Under the pieces are notes generated by a model. The model was not told the DNA's origin. It worked only from the letters and a program-made list of their open reading frames with translations, and did not search any database. The position numbers and the translations under genes are program-made. From a virus: 23,863 bases of DNA. This document shows positions 12,777 to 22,500 of the stretch, piece after piece. Every line of letters begins with the position of its first letter. The first letter of the stretch is position 1. The DNA lies in IMG/VR virus record IMGVR_UViG_3300020474_000112, positions 1 to 23,863 of that record, one strand, 5' to 3'.

Positions 12777-15700
12777 TGCCAAGTATTTCTCAAAAAATAA
12801 GCAGCTACATCCAGGGCATTTCTCATCAGCCAGATGACATGATGACACCTGGACAGGTAAGAGATTTAGAAAATGGTCTACCAGATGTAACAACCGGTTT
12901 GATAAAAAGGAATGGTACAACCTTTATTACAAGCTTGGACTTCATTGACGAAGTTAGTTCAGCATTAAAACATGGAAACCAAGGTAACTGGTTTTCATAT
13001 TATAGAGACAAGAATGAGGGAGGATACATTGGTGTAATCGAAGATAACGGACAAATAGCTTTATGGGATCTACAGGGAAACAGGCAAACAGTATATAATT
13101 TTGACATCTCAGGTTGGAATACAATAGACGGAAACCTGTTGACAACTAGACAGTATCTAACAAATGATGGGAATAGTACTGCAGAAGATCTGAAATTCAC
13201 AACGATCAATGATTACACATTCGTCACCAATCCAAAAGTTACAGTCAAAGTAGACACAGGCTTAAATCTTGGGTCTAATATGCCTTGGAAACCGACGTAC
13301 TATTGGACAGATACTGGGTTATGGGCATACGGGAGTCAGCATGACTATGTGAATAGAAGAAGTCACCCCTCTATGCCTGTAGACCCAGAAGCCTACAGGA
13401 ACATAACAAAGAATGAATTCCCAAACAAAAAGTTTGTACAAATCAAACAGCTCAAACAGGGAGCAGAATATGGGTTAAGGATACTACCAACACCAAATGA
13501 TAGTCCCAACATTTGGGGTGATCAGAAGGTGTATTATGTTGGAAGAACAAACACAGCTACAAGAGTCAGTGTAGAAGTAATTGATGCTGGAAATGACGAT
13601 GGCGATTGTCCGACTGTAGGGACTGGTATTTATAGATTCGATTCAATTGCAGGATCTGGTGTTCCAAGTAAAGAGGAGCCTATCTATGTGAGGATCACTC
13701 AAACAGGTCAATCACATATTAATCCCCTATCTACAGACATTGACAGTGGAGCAGATTATAAATGCACATACAATTTCAACCATGAATTACTGTATGGTGG
13801 TAGGGGATGGAACTTTGGAGAACAAACACACACACTATTTGGACCAGCATCAGTAGGAAGTAGTGACCAAGCGGAGTTCAGACTTAAGATTGAAGAGACA
13901 ACATCCGATGAAAAACACACTACAGATTGGGGTGGAGAATACGACCTATTTGTAAAAGCACCTCCTGTTTCATTTGAAGCCAGTACACCAGTTAGTGCCA
14001 GAGCTATCTATCAACACCTAAAATATAAGCTAGAAGATAGAGGATTTAGCTGTGACCTACAAAGCAACGGGTTAGTAGTTTGGACTTTGAATGAGGAACC
14101 TTTTGATCTAACATCAATTGACGAATCATTGATGACTGTTTCAGGAACCAATATCAGTAACATCACAGAGTTGCCAAGAGAAGGTCCATCAGAATTTCCA
14201 GACTGGTTTGTAAAAGTTTCTAATGCGTCAGAAAGAGAAACTGATGATTATTACCTTAGATGGGATAACACAGAAAAACCAGGCCGATGGGTTGAAACAC
14301 TTGGGGATGATATATCCTTTAGATTGGACCCATTCACCATGCCCCATGTCCTGTGGAGGCAAGCTAACGGCACATTTGTGTTTGATCAGTACCGTGGTGA
14401 AAGAAAAGGGCCACACAAAGATGAATACATCGGTAGCTCGGCTGTAAGTGATCTAACGTGGAGTTATGACTATCACAGAGGACAGTCTGGATGGGAACAT
14501 AGAAAGGTAGGTGATAATGTCACGAACCCATTCCCAAGTTTTGTTGGCAAGAAAATTACCAACACATTCTTTCATAGAAATAGACTTGGATTTCTACATG
14601 ATGGAAGCGTATCATTAAGCGAAGCTAATACAATCGGTAACTTCTTTAATACTAGTGCGCTGACAACCACTGCGAATGATCCGATTAATCTTGATGCAGG
14701 AAGTACTGAACCAACAACATTCATTAGCTCAATAGAAACAAATACAGGGCTAGTGGTATTTGGCGAATCAGAGCAATACCTATTGCATACAGATAGTGAT
14801 TCACTAACAAATGAGACAGCTAAACTATCTAACATATCAACATATAATTACAGCCCAGCAACTGAGCCTCTTCCTTTAGGAACAACAATCTCGTTTGTTG
14901 ATTCAACAGGAACCAACGGAAGGTTCTTTGAGATGTTTGACATCAAACGAGAAGGAGAACCAAGCATCATTGAACAAAGCAAGATTGTTCAAGATCTCAT
15001 TCCAAGCGATATTGATATCACAGCAAACAGTAGAGAAGCTAGCACTGTATTTTTATCTAAGGCTGGACAACAATATGTCTGGGGTTATAGATACTATAAT
15101 CAAGGTCAAAAAAGGATTCAGTCGTCATGGTTTAAATGGAAGATGGCCTTCAACGTAAGGTATATGACTGTCATCGAAGGTTTGCTGTACTTTGTTTCCA
15201 CAAAAGGGAAACTGTATTCAATGAATCTAGATACAAATGGGTATTCAATTACTGGAGGAGCCAATAATCCTTGGGGTCAACCAGGGACGCTTAATGTACA
15301 TCTAGATTGTTCTGAAACTCATGACTTATCAGGCGTGAACTACGGAACAGATACAACCACTGTGTACCCAAAGATGCATCTATTCTCAACGTTTGGTCCA
15401 AACACGGAAGATGTTGGTGGAGAGCCGTATGCAATTGGTGCAGACGGAGTAATCGTCCAGGGTACAAATAACTTAGTAACTGATGTTTCATGGACATTCC
15501 CTGGAATACTGCAAAAACCAGTTACAACAGGATATGCATATGATCTAAAAGTCAAGTTCCCTAAGATCTTTTTAAAAAAACAAGAAGGAGAAGCATTTGT
15601 ATCTGATGTGACTGCTTCACTAACAGTTCAAAGAGTGAAGCTACACTTTGGGCCAATTGGACATACCAGTGTTGATATCAGCAGACAAGGCAAACCAAAC

Positions 15701-15907
15701 TACACGATAGAAAATAACGTGACATTTGCTGATTGGATTGAGTCAGACGGTACGCCAGTAGTTACTGAAAGAGTAGTAGAAACTCCGATCTATGAAAAGA
15801 ATACTAATTTTGAGATCGAACTTAAGTCAACCTATCCTGGCCCAGCATCATTACACTCAATGACTTGGGAAGGAGAATATTCAAGTAAACACCACAAGCG
15901 TGTCTAA
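12776..15907 (+). CDS. gp12: Tail tubular protein B / nozzle (T7 gp12-like)
   Basis: The 1043-residue product is clearly larger than T7 gp12 (794). It begins ISQKISSYIQGISHQPDDM with MTPGQVRDLENGLPDVTTGLIKRNGT, the standard start of the family, and contains the conserved FFHRNRLGFLHDGSVSLSEA followed by SEQYLLHT. The composition is beta-rich with no membrane segments. Six copies form the nozzle closing the tail tube, and in T7-like phages the fibres attach at the gp11-gp12 interface. The extra ~250 residues lie mostly in the first half (roughly 180-460), where similarity to T7 is hardest to see, so inserted domains are likely. The gene overlaps the next by 8 nt. Confidence 0.93.
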   Translation: MPSISQKISSYIQGISHQPDDMMTPGQVRDLENGLPDVTTGLIKRNGTTFITSLDFIDEVSSALKHGNQGNWFSYYRDKNEGGYIGVIEDNGQIALWDLQGNRQTVYNFDISGWNTIDGNLLTTRQYLTNDGNSTAEDLKFTTINDYTFVTNPKVTVKVDTGLNLGSNMPWKPTYYWTDTGLWAYGSQHDYVNRRSHPSMPVDPEAYRNITKNEFPNKKFVQIKQLKQGAEYGLRILPTPNDSPNIWGDQKVYYVGRTNTATRVSVEVIDAGNDDGDCPTVGTGIYRFDSIAGSGVPSKEEPIYVRITQTGQSHINPLSTDIDSGADYKCTYNFNHELLYGGRGWNFGEQTHTLFGPASVGSSDQAEFRLKIEETTSDEKHTTDWGGEYDLFVKAPPVSFEASTPVSARAIYQHLKYKLEDRGFSCDLQSNGLVVWTLNEEPFDLTSIDESLMTVSGTNISNITELPREGPSEFPDWFVKVSNASERETDDYYLRWDNTEKPGRWVETLGDDISFRLDPFTMPHVLWRQANGTFVFDQYRGERKGPHKDEYIGSSAVSDLTWSYDYHRGQSGWEHRKVGDNVTNPFPSFVGKKITNTFFHRNRLGFLHDGSVSLSEANTIGNFFNTSALTTTANDPINLDAGSTEPTTFISSIETNTGLVVFGESEQYLLHTDSDSLTNETAKLSNISTYNYSPATEPLPLGTTISFVDSTGTNGRFFEMFDIKREGEPSIIEQSKIVQDLIPSDIDITANSREASTVFLSKAGQQYVWGYRYYNQGQKRIQSSWFKWKMAFNVRYMTVIEGLLYFVSTKGKLYSMNLDTNGYSITGGANNPWGQPGTLNVHLDCSETHDLSGVNYGTDTTTVYPKMHLFSTFGPNTEDVGGEPYAIGADGVIVQGTNNLVTDVSWTFPGILQKPVTTGYAYDLKVKFPKIFLKKQEGEAFVSDVTASLTVQRVKLHFGPIGHTSVDISRQGKPNYTIENNVTFADWIESDGTPVVTERVVETPIYEKNTNFEIELKSTYPGPASLHSMTWEGEYSSKHHKRV

Positions 15908-16340
15908 ATTTATACACAAGATAACGATGCAGGCTGCTTATGAAGTGGCCTGTAATTTACTACCAGAAGATCGTAAAGAGGTTGAGGAAGGTCATGGACA
16001 TGATCCTAAAATCAGCCTGCCAATGGGTGCTAAGTACGGAGACTCCGTTTACTTCACAGTACCTAACGGTGAGCTTGCTGGATGCGCAGGAGTGAGTCCT
16101 GAAGGAGCTATATGGATGCTTTGCACACCTTCAATACATAAGTATCCGATTACTTTTGCAAGAGAGGCAAAACGATATGTTGAAAGTAGGCCAGAGAAGT
16201 TACTTTGGAATATAGTTGACAAACGAAACAAAACACATCTAAAGCTTTTAAAATATCTAGGTTTTAAATTCCTGAGAGAATTGCAATATGGACCTAACAA
16301 TCTGACCTTTATAGAATTTTGCCGTGTGCGAACCAATTAG
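15900..16340 (+). CDS. gp13-like internal virion / acetyltransferase-fold protein
   Basis: The 146-residue protein starts at GTG 15900, overlapping the end of gp12. It is similar in length to T7 gp13 (138) and in the same place. The sequence (NGELAGCAGVSPEGAIWML, then FAREAKRYVES and the LKLLKYLGFKFL ending) looks like a GNAT-type N-acyltransferase fold, as noted for several phage gp13 homologues. Whether it binds acetyl-CoA is not clear; the usual Q/RxxGxG/A loop is not evident. In T7, gp13 is needed for virion assembly although it is not in the mature particle. Its stop overlaps the gp14 start. Confidence 0.8.
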   Translation: MSKFIHKITMQAAYEVACNLLPEDRKEVEEGHGHDPKISLPMGAKYGDSVYFTVPNGELAGCAGVSPEGAIWMLCTPSIHKYPITFAREAKRYVESRPEKLLWNIVDKRNKTHLKLLKYLGFKFLRELQYGPNNLTFIEFCRVRTN

Positions 16341-16983
16341 CCTAGGATTAATGAGTGCCGGTACTGGAGTACTTGGAGCAGTAGGAGCCAATGAAGCTGC
16401 TAACGCACAAGTAGATGCACAGAACCAGCAAATAGCTACAAACTACAAACAAAAACAAGAACAAACACGCCTAGCCAACCTTCAAGGATTATCAAACTAC
16501 AACAATGAAAAGGCGACAGTCAGTCATCAAATGGATGAGGCTGGATTGGCCGCTACAAGGGCTCTGAATGCAGAAGAGCTGCGAATGGATGATCTAATCA
16601 GAGAAACAAGATTAGCCCAACAGGAGAACTACATACAGACCGCAGAAGCTGCAGAAGCAAATGAAGGTGGAAGAGCAAGAGGATTTGACACAAACAGGCT
16701 CAAGAAGTCTGGAAGAGCTGAGTCACTGATGCTTTCAAATCTACGCCGACAAAAAATTGCTAGTTCTATGCGAGTAAAAGATGCGTATAGAAACGCTGGT
16801 CAAGAGCAACGTAATTTGTACGCGAAAGTTGCTGCACCATTCATCCCAACAACATTAGGTCTACCAAAACCAAGGTTCCAAGCTAAACCTTCTGCTACCT
16901 CAATGATGGGGAATATCGTACAAGCTGGGATTGGTGGATATCAAACATATAAAGATCTAAAAGCACCTAACCCATTTGTTTAA
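16324..16983 (+). CDS. gp14: Internal virion protein (T7 gp14-like)
   Basis: The 219-residue product starts at GTG 16324 with MCEPISLGLM, the usual MC(D/E)P start of gp14, followed by a small hydrophobic segment (LMSAGTGVLGAVGA, residues 9-22) and a long Gln/Ala-rich helical region (VDAQNQQIATNYKQKQEQTR, onward to about residue 150). In T7, gp14 leaves the capsid first and forms the outer-membrane part of the ejection conduit. It is slightly longer than T7 gp14 (196). It overlaps gp13-like by 17 nt and is followed 10 nt later by gp15, so the ejection proteins form one translation unit. Confidence 0.9.
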   Translation: MCEPISLGLMSAGTGVLGAVGANEAANAQVDAQNQQIATNYKQKQEQTRLANLQGLSNYNNEKATVSHQMDEAGLAATRALNAEELRMDDLIRETRLAQQENYIQTAEAAEANEGGRARGFDTNRLKKSGRAESLMLSNLRRQKIASSMRVKDAYRNAGQEQRNLYAKVAAPFIPTTLGLPKPRFQAKPSATSMMGNIVQAGIGGYQTYKDLKAPNPFV

Positions 16984-16993
16984 AATTAATTAA

Positions 16994-19501
16994 ATGACAA
17001 ACTCATACCAAGGTATTAGTGATGGAAGAACACGCACCGGTCGAAGGGAAACACCTGACTACGCAGCTAGTGCTAGACGAAGCGATCAACTACAGCAACA
17101 AAGTCTAGCTAACTACTTCAGTGCGCTGAATCTAAATGCAGATACCGCCGTTAAAGATGCACAGAACAGCAGAAGCACTCTGAAGCAGTTAGGAGAACTA
17201 TCCAAAACCCTGTCAGATGGATTAGTTGAACGCCAAAAAGGTATCAACGAAAATGAAATGCTTCGTGGTATCAACGATGCATATATGAACGGTGTAAGGG
17301 CCACAGACGCTGCTGAGGCAGAACAGACTGAACTAGCTAACAAGGAAAGTGAAACTTTAGATAGGGCGGTGATGTCAAAGGTCGATGGCTTTACTGGAGA
17401 ACGTATCAGGAAAAATAGCACTTGGTATGAATATGGCCTACATGTTGGCAAGATTCAAAATGGAGGAAGAGATTACGAAGGGTATATGGCTTCTGCAGCT
17501 TCTGCAGGGCCTATAAGCATAAACGGCACTTTAATTTCACCAGACACAACAGACCATGGACAGAGAAATGCATGGGTCGCATACCATCGCTCTAGGTTTC
17601 TTGCTCAATTTAGTCAGTACAAACCAGGCCTACTAGCAAAGCATTTGTTTCCAGAAATGCAGAAAACAGATGCCAGGCTTGCAACACGATGGAGTACGAA
17701 AGCAACCAGCGGTATTAAAGAAGAAAGAAAAGCGGCTGCCGAACAAAGAATGTTTGCTGCTATTAAAACAAATACTGCTGGCGAAACTTTCATGTCAATC
17801 CTAGACAACAAGGATTTGTCTAGAAGTGAAATGAAAACTTTCCTTAAAGAAATTGGAGAAAGTGAGCAGTACACTATGACTGATCTAGAAAAACTAGGAG
17901 CATATAAATTTATACATAGAGGGACAAAGAAGCTAACGCGCATTGACGATCCAGTTTATGGATACGGAAGAGAGCTAGGAGTTGCGAAGCTAGCCTTAGT
18001 GAAGAAAAGAAACGCAGAGTTTAACAGAAGGCAAGAAGATAAAAAAATATTTGCAGAAACTTTAGTACAAGAAAGTATGAAAGAACTGCTAAATGATCCA
18101 GATGGATTTACAGCAGCCAATGTAGAGAAGTTTCAAAAGGCACTTGAAGAGCAAGGCCTACCTAGAGATCAAAGGCTAACAAGGCTGGCCACTGCAGAGA
18201 GTATCGGCGCAAAGCAGCTAGCTCAAATGAAAGACGAAGCAGCACGCCTGATTCAAGGTGGACTAATAACTAGAGACGAACTACGTGAAAGGTATCCCTA
18301 TGCTGTTTATTCATCGCTTCAGAGTCTATTAGAGTCAGATGAAAGCAAAAAGGCGAGTGCGTTAGTTCAATCTCAAATCGAAGGGATTGAGAAATTAGTC
18401 AAAAAAAGGATGAACTTTGTACCACTTCAAGCAAACAGCCATTTAATTGGTTTTACGGTATACAGGCTAACAGACGATTTCAACACACTTGTTAATCAAG
18501 GCGTTGACCCAACGGAAGCTTTCGCGTTAATCAAAGAAAGATTTCAGACAGAAGTAGAAAACAAAGCAGGTGCGACTGGAAGTTTGACAGAACGAATGGA
18601 GAAGAAATGGTTGCAAGAATTTCCACGACAAGGCAGAGAAGAACTTGAATCTATTCAGCAGAGATACACTAACGCGAAGCAAGAAATCTCCAAAAACAGA
18701 AGCACGGCCTTAGATAGTGCTGGAGTATTTTATAATAGTGAGCAGCTGAAAGCAGCTGTAAAAGGAATTGGTAATAAGGAGTGGAGACCAGACCCTATCG
18801 GCAGACTGTTAGCTAAGGAGTACAACATGACTCCAATTAGCGTATACAACAACCAAATTAAACTTCACAACAAAGCAAATCCTGACGATAAAATCGAAGA
18901 GATTAAGCTTCCAGAAATGGAAAAGGTGATACAACAACTAACGCCAGAACAGACAAAAGCCATTACAAAGTTCGGTGCTTCGATGAAAGGATTAGAACGG
19001 TCATTCCTTAACCCGGATCAATTACCAGTCCGTACAAACATGACTACTTCTTCGAAAGGGTCAGCTTTAGATGCATTCAGCAAACAAGTATCTTCAATAA
19101 CATTTGACAGTGGACAGCCTGGAATTGATGTTTTCTTTGAAGATCATAATTTTCCGGCAGTATTACCTGGCAAAGTGAAAGATATAGGGTATCAAGTAAA
19201 TCCCAATGGATCGGGTTATGGTCATTACTTAGTTATTGAATCTATTGACCCCAGTACTGGAGCACCTGTCGATGTTTTATATGGACATCTTCCAACTAAG
19301 CCTATTCAATCAATAGGACAAAACATTAAGTTGGGTGAAATAATTGGCAAGCAAGGGGGTACTGGTAGCGTTCAAAGTTATGACGGTACTATTGCATCAA
19401 TTGATTTCTTAGCACCTGCTCCTCCTGGAAGTGGATCAATGACAGCGTACTCAAATTATCGACAACTTAGACAAACTATAGCATCCCAACTAAAAGGGTA
19501 A
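16994..19501 (+). CDS. gp15: Internal virion protein gp15-like with degenerate M23 domain
   Basis: The 835-residue protein is in the position of T7 gp15 (747) and is mainly helical (residues 20-690, Lys/Glu/Gln-rich, many coiled-coil-like stretches). In T7, gp15 with gp16 builds the periplasmic channel and drives DNA entry. Residues 704-808 look like an M23/LytM peptidase fold: SGQPGIDVFF, GSGYGHYLVIES, VLYGHLP, and IGQNIKLGEIIGKQGGTG. The metal site is altered. The first zinc His is Gln708, the HxH pair is Ser802/Asp804 (SIDFL), while Asp712 and His765 remain. The domain is therefore probably a wall-binding or structural relic rather than a normal zinc peptidase. The family assignment is by pattern. 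Confidence 0.87.
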   Translation: MTNSYQGISDGRTRTGRRETPDYAASARRSDQLQQQSLANYFSALNLNADTAVKDAQNSRSTLKQLGELSKTLSDGLVERQKGINENEMLRGINDAYMNGVRATDAAEAEQTELANKESETLDRAVMSKVDGFTGERIRKNSTWYEYGLHVGKIQNGGRDYEGYMASAASAGPISINGTLISPDTTDHGQRNAWVAYHRSRFLAQFSQYKPGLLAKHLFPEMQKTDARLATRWSTKATSGIKEERKAAAEQRMFAAIKTNTAGETFMSILDNKDLSRSEMKTFLKEIGESEQYTMTDLEKLGAYKFIHRGTKKLTRIDDPVYGYGRELGVAKLALVKKRNAEFNRRQEDKKIFAETLVQESMKELLNDPDGFTAANVEKFQKALEEQGLPRDQRLTRLATAESIGAKQLAQMKDEAARLIQGGLITRDELRERYPYAVYSSLQSLLESDESKKASALVQSQIEGIEKLVKKRMNFVPLQANSHLIGFTVYRLTDDFNTLVNQGVDPTEAFALIKERFQTEVENKAGATGSLTERMEKKWLQEFPRQGREELESIQQRYTNAKQEISKNRSTALDSAGVFYNSEQLKAAVKGIGNKEWRPDPIGRLLAKEYNMTPISVYNNQIKLHNKANPDDKIEEIKLPEMEKVIQQLTPEQTKAITKFGASMKGLERSFLNPDQLPVRTNMTTSSKGSALDAFSKQVSSITFDSGQPGIDVFFEDHNFPAVLPGKVKDIGYQVNPNGSGYGHYLVIESIDPSTGAPVDVLYGHLPTKPIQSIGQNIKLGEIIGKQGGTGSVQSYDGTIASIDFLAPAPPGSGSMTAYSNYRQLRQTIASQLKG

Positions 19502-19510
19502 CTAAATCAA

Positions 19511-22500
19511 ATGTATAGCAATCCAACTAATGAGATTTTAAATGGTAAGCCAGATCTTGAGGATGACGGAGTAAACAGCTTTGAAGAACCTGCAAAGGTA
19601 TTAGATCAGTACATAACTCCAGAGGAATCAAGTGAAGTAGAATCTCCATCAGAGGGTGAACAGACTTCTAAGGAAGTAAGTTCCGACACGCAACAGACTA
19701 CAGAACAGCCAAAAGAGGAGAAACCTCAAGGAAATTTATTTGAATGGCCTGATTGGCTAGACCCTAATAACGCTCCTCTGGATTTAGAAATAGAAGCTTC
19801 AGCATTAGCAGGAGTAGCAGATACAGCAATTGGTGGTGTGAACTGGATTGCAGACAAGTTCGGAATACCAAAAATCCCTACGCTAACAAGATATCAAGAG
19901 CAAGAATTACAAGCAATTAGAGATATAAGCGCACAAGTACTTCCGACAATGGCGCTGGGAGGAGCTTTATCATGGGCTGGCAAAGGTCTACAAGGCCTAA
20001 ATGTTGCCAACAAAACCAACAAAATAAGCAGAGTATTAGCAAAACTAGGAAACGATTCTGCTGTCAAGTTTATTTCTAACGCTGGTATAACCACAGGCTC
20101 AGGCCTAATGGTCGATACTGTGGCCCCATCACTAGAACTTGATCATAATAGTTTAGGTGCACTAAAAGATACTTGGCCTGAAACATATTCGTTTATTCCA
20201 GATAGCTGGGCAACATTAGAGTCTGATACACCAGAAGTAAAAAGAGAAAAAAACAAAAGGGAGGCAGCTGTTCTCGGTTTCGGGCTAGATCTATTTGCAT
20301 CAGCAGCCAAGCTTAGAATAGCTAAAAAGAGTATCCCATTTTATGTGCCAGAAAACGAAATGGCAAAAGCAGCAGCGGAGAGGCTAAACAAAACCCTGGA
20401 TGACATTAAAACACCAGAGGATGTACTGCTACACGAAGCTGCGAAAAGAGAACAAGCATTAGACTTGCTTGGTGAGTACAATCTAAAAAAAGCTAAAGAA
20501 GAAGGAATTACCGAACCTTTACTTGGCTATCACGACTCATTCACAGCAACTGAAAGTGGCCTAAGAACAGTTGATGACGGTGGTATCGTTTCAGCAAGCG
20601 TAGACCTGTTGAAAACAACTAAAAATATTGACTCTTACAACGGAAGAGTTGCAAGTGTTTTACCAGATGCAGTTTTAAAAGAAGCATTAGGATACCCTAA
20701 AGGAGTACGAAAAGTTGTACTTGAAGAAGCAGATAAATTAAGAAATGCTGGCAGGTATGGAGTAAATACATCACAGGGGTACAAACCATTTAGTGAAATT
20801 GAAGCAGCAGCTGAACCAATCACAGCAGATCTGCTAAGGATGTCAGTAGATGAGATGAAGGAGTACTTCAAACCAATCCGAAATGCCGATGGTTCAGTAA
20901 GCTCTAAGTCATTAACTTATACCGATGATAATAACGCTACTGGAGCATTGCTACTACGGGACGAACCAGGAGCATATGTAGCCAGTGTAAAAGCCCTTAA
21001 TCAATACATAGGTGAATTTGCTAGCTGGGATGAAGCAAAAGCTGTTACATACCTTTCTACTTCACTTGGTGGGCAGATCTCTGATATGGCATGGACAGCT
21101 AGGCAGATGACCGGTTCTGATGCGTTAGAGCATATCCACGAAATGATCATTGATCGTATGTCATTCCTTATGACCATGATTGGTCAAACAAGATATGTAG
21201 CAGGCCGAACTCTAAACTTAAAAAATATATTTAAGAGACTGAGTAAAGGTGACGCATCTTTTCTAAAAGGGGCTAAACACGAAAGGAATGAGACATTAAA
21301 AGGCTTGCAGCGGATACAGGACGAAACAAAGAACTCGATGCAAACTCTCAGAAACATCAACAAAGAAAGGCCTGAGTTATTAGGACCATTCATGTTGGCT
21401 CATGAAATAAGTGATGGTGACATAACAACCATTACGAAGATGAATGAGATGTATAAGCATCTGACTAGAACGGCTTCTAGCGCAGTTGTAGACCTTAATC
21501 CAGACATGCCAAGTCTGATTAATCAAGGTATATGGGGAAATATCTATAATTCTACTTTTAGCCTTGGCACTCCATTAGCAGCTGGAATTGAGAACGCAGT
21601 AACACTGATTGAAAAGCCGGTAGCTCTGCTTGCAGGAGCAGCTGCACATTTACCATCTTCATCAATTAGAGGCACCTCTGAAGCCCCAGTAAAGGCAATA
21701 CGAAGAGGCTGGGTTCAGTATACAAAGTTGCAGGACACAATGGACAAAGCTGCTAGGCACATGTCCAAAGTATTTAAGATGGCTTCAACTGACCCATCAT
21801 CCGTCGAGTACATCATGCGAGACGATATTTCTCGAATGAGTGAAGATAGAATGGCCTTTGTTAGAAGTTTTGCAAATGCACAGGAGGAAATAGGTGAATA
21901 TGGAGCTTCACATGTAGCTGATGTAATTGAAACTTTGCGTGGTTTAGAGACCCATCCAGTTCTAAGAGTTGCAGCTAATGGCTTAACTGCATCAGACGGC
22001 TTTTCAAGGGCAGCATTAGCAAACTTAGAGGCTTATGCACATGCCTACGATGAGATTAACATCTCAGGAGGGAAACTTAATCCAGACATGCTGGAAACTA
22101 TTGCAGACCAAGCCTATAAAAAGATGTTCAACAAGAAAGGGTTTTTGAAAAACGATCAGATTGAATTTCAAGCCAGAGAGTTGACAATGCAAACTAATAA
22201 TGTTGCGATTAGAGCAGTAAATCCAGTCCTGTCTGTTGTACCGGCATTAAGAATCGGCTCAATGTTTCCACGTACAGGCTTTAGCATACTCCAATATTTT
22301 GGAAGCCACAGTCCTGTAGGTTTATTCGTAGAAACATTCAATAAGTTTCCAAAACCATTTCATGAAATGCCATTTGAAAAGGTGAAAAAATTGTTGGAAG
22401 AAAGAGGTATTAAGCCTACTCAACATATCGAGGCTCAATACAACGAAATCTACTATGAACTTAAAGGGCGAAAAGTGATTGGTGGGCTTCTTACAGGTTT

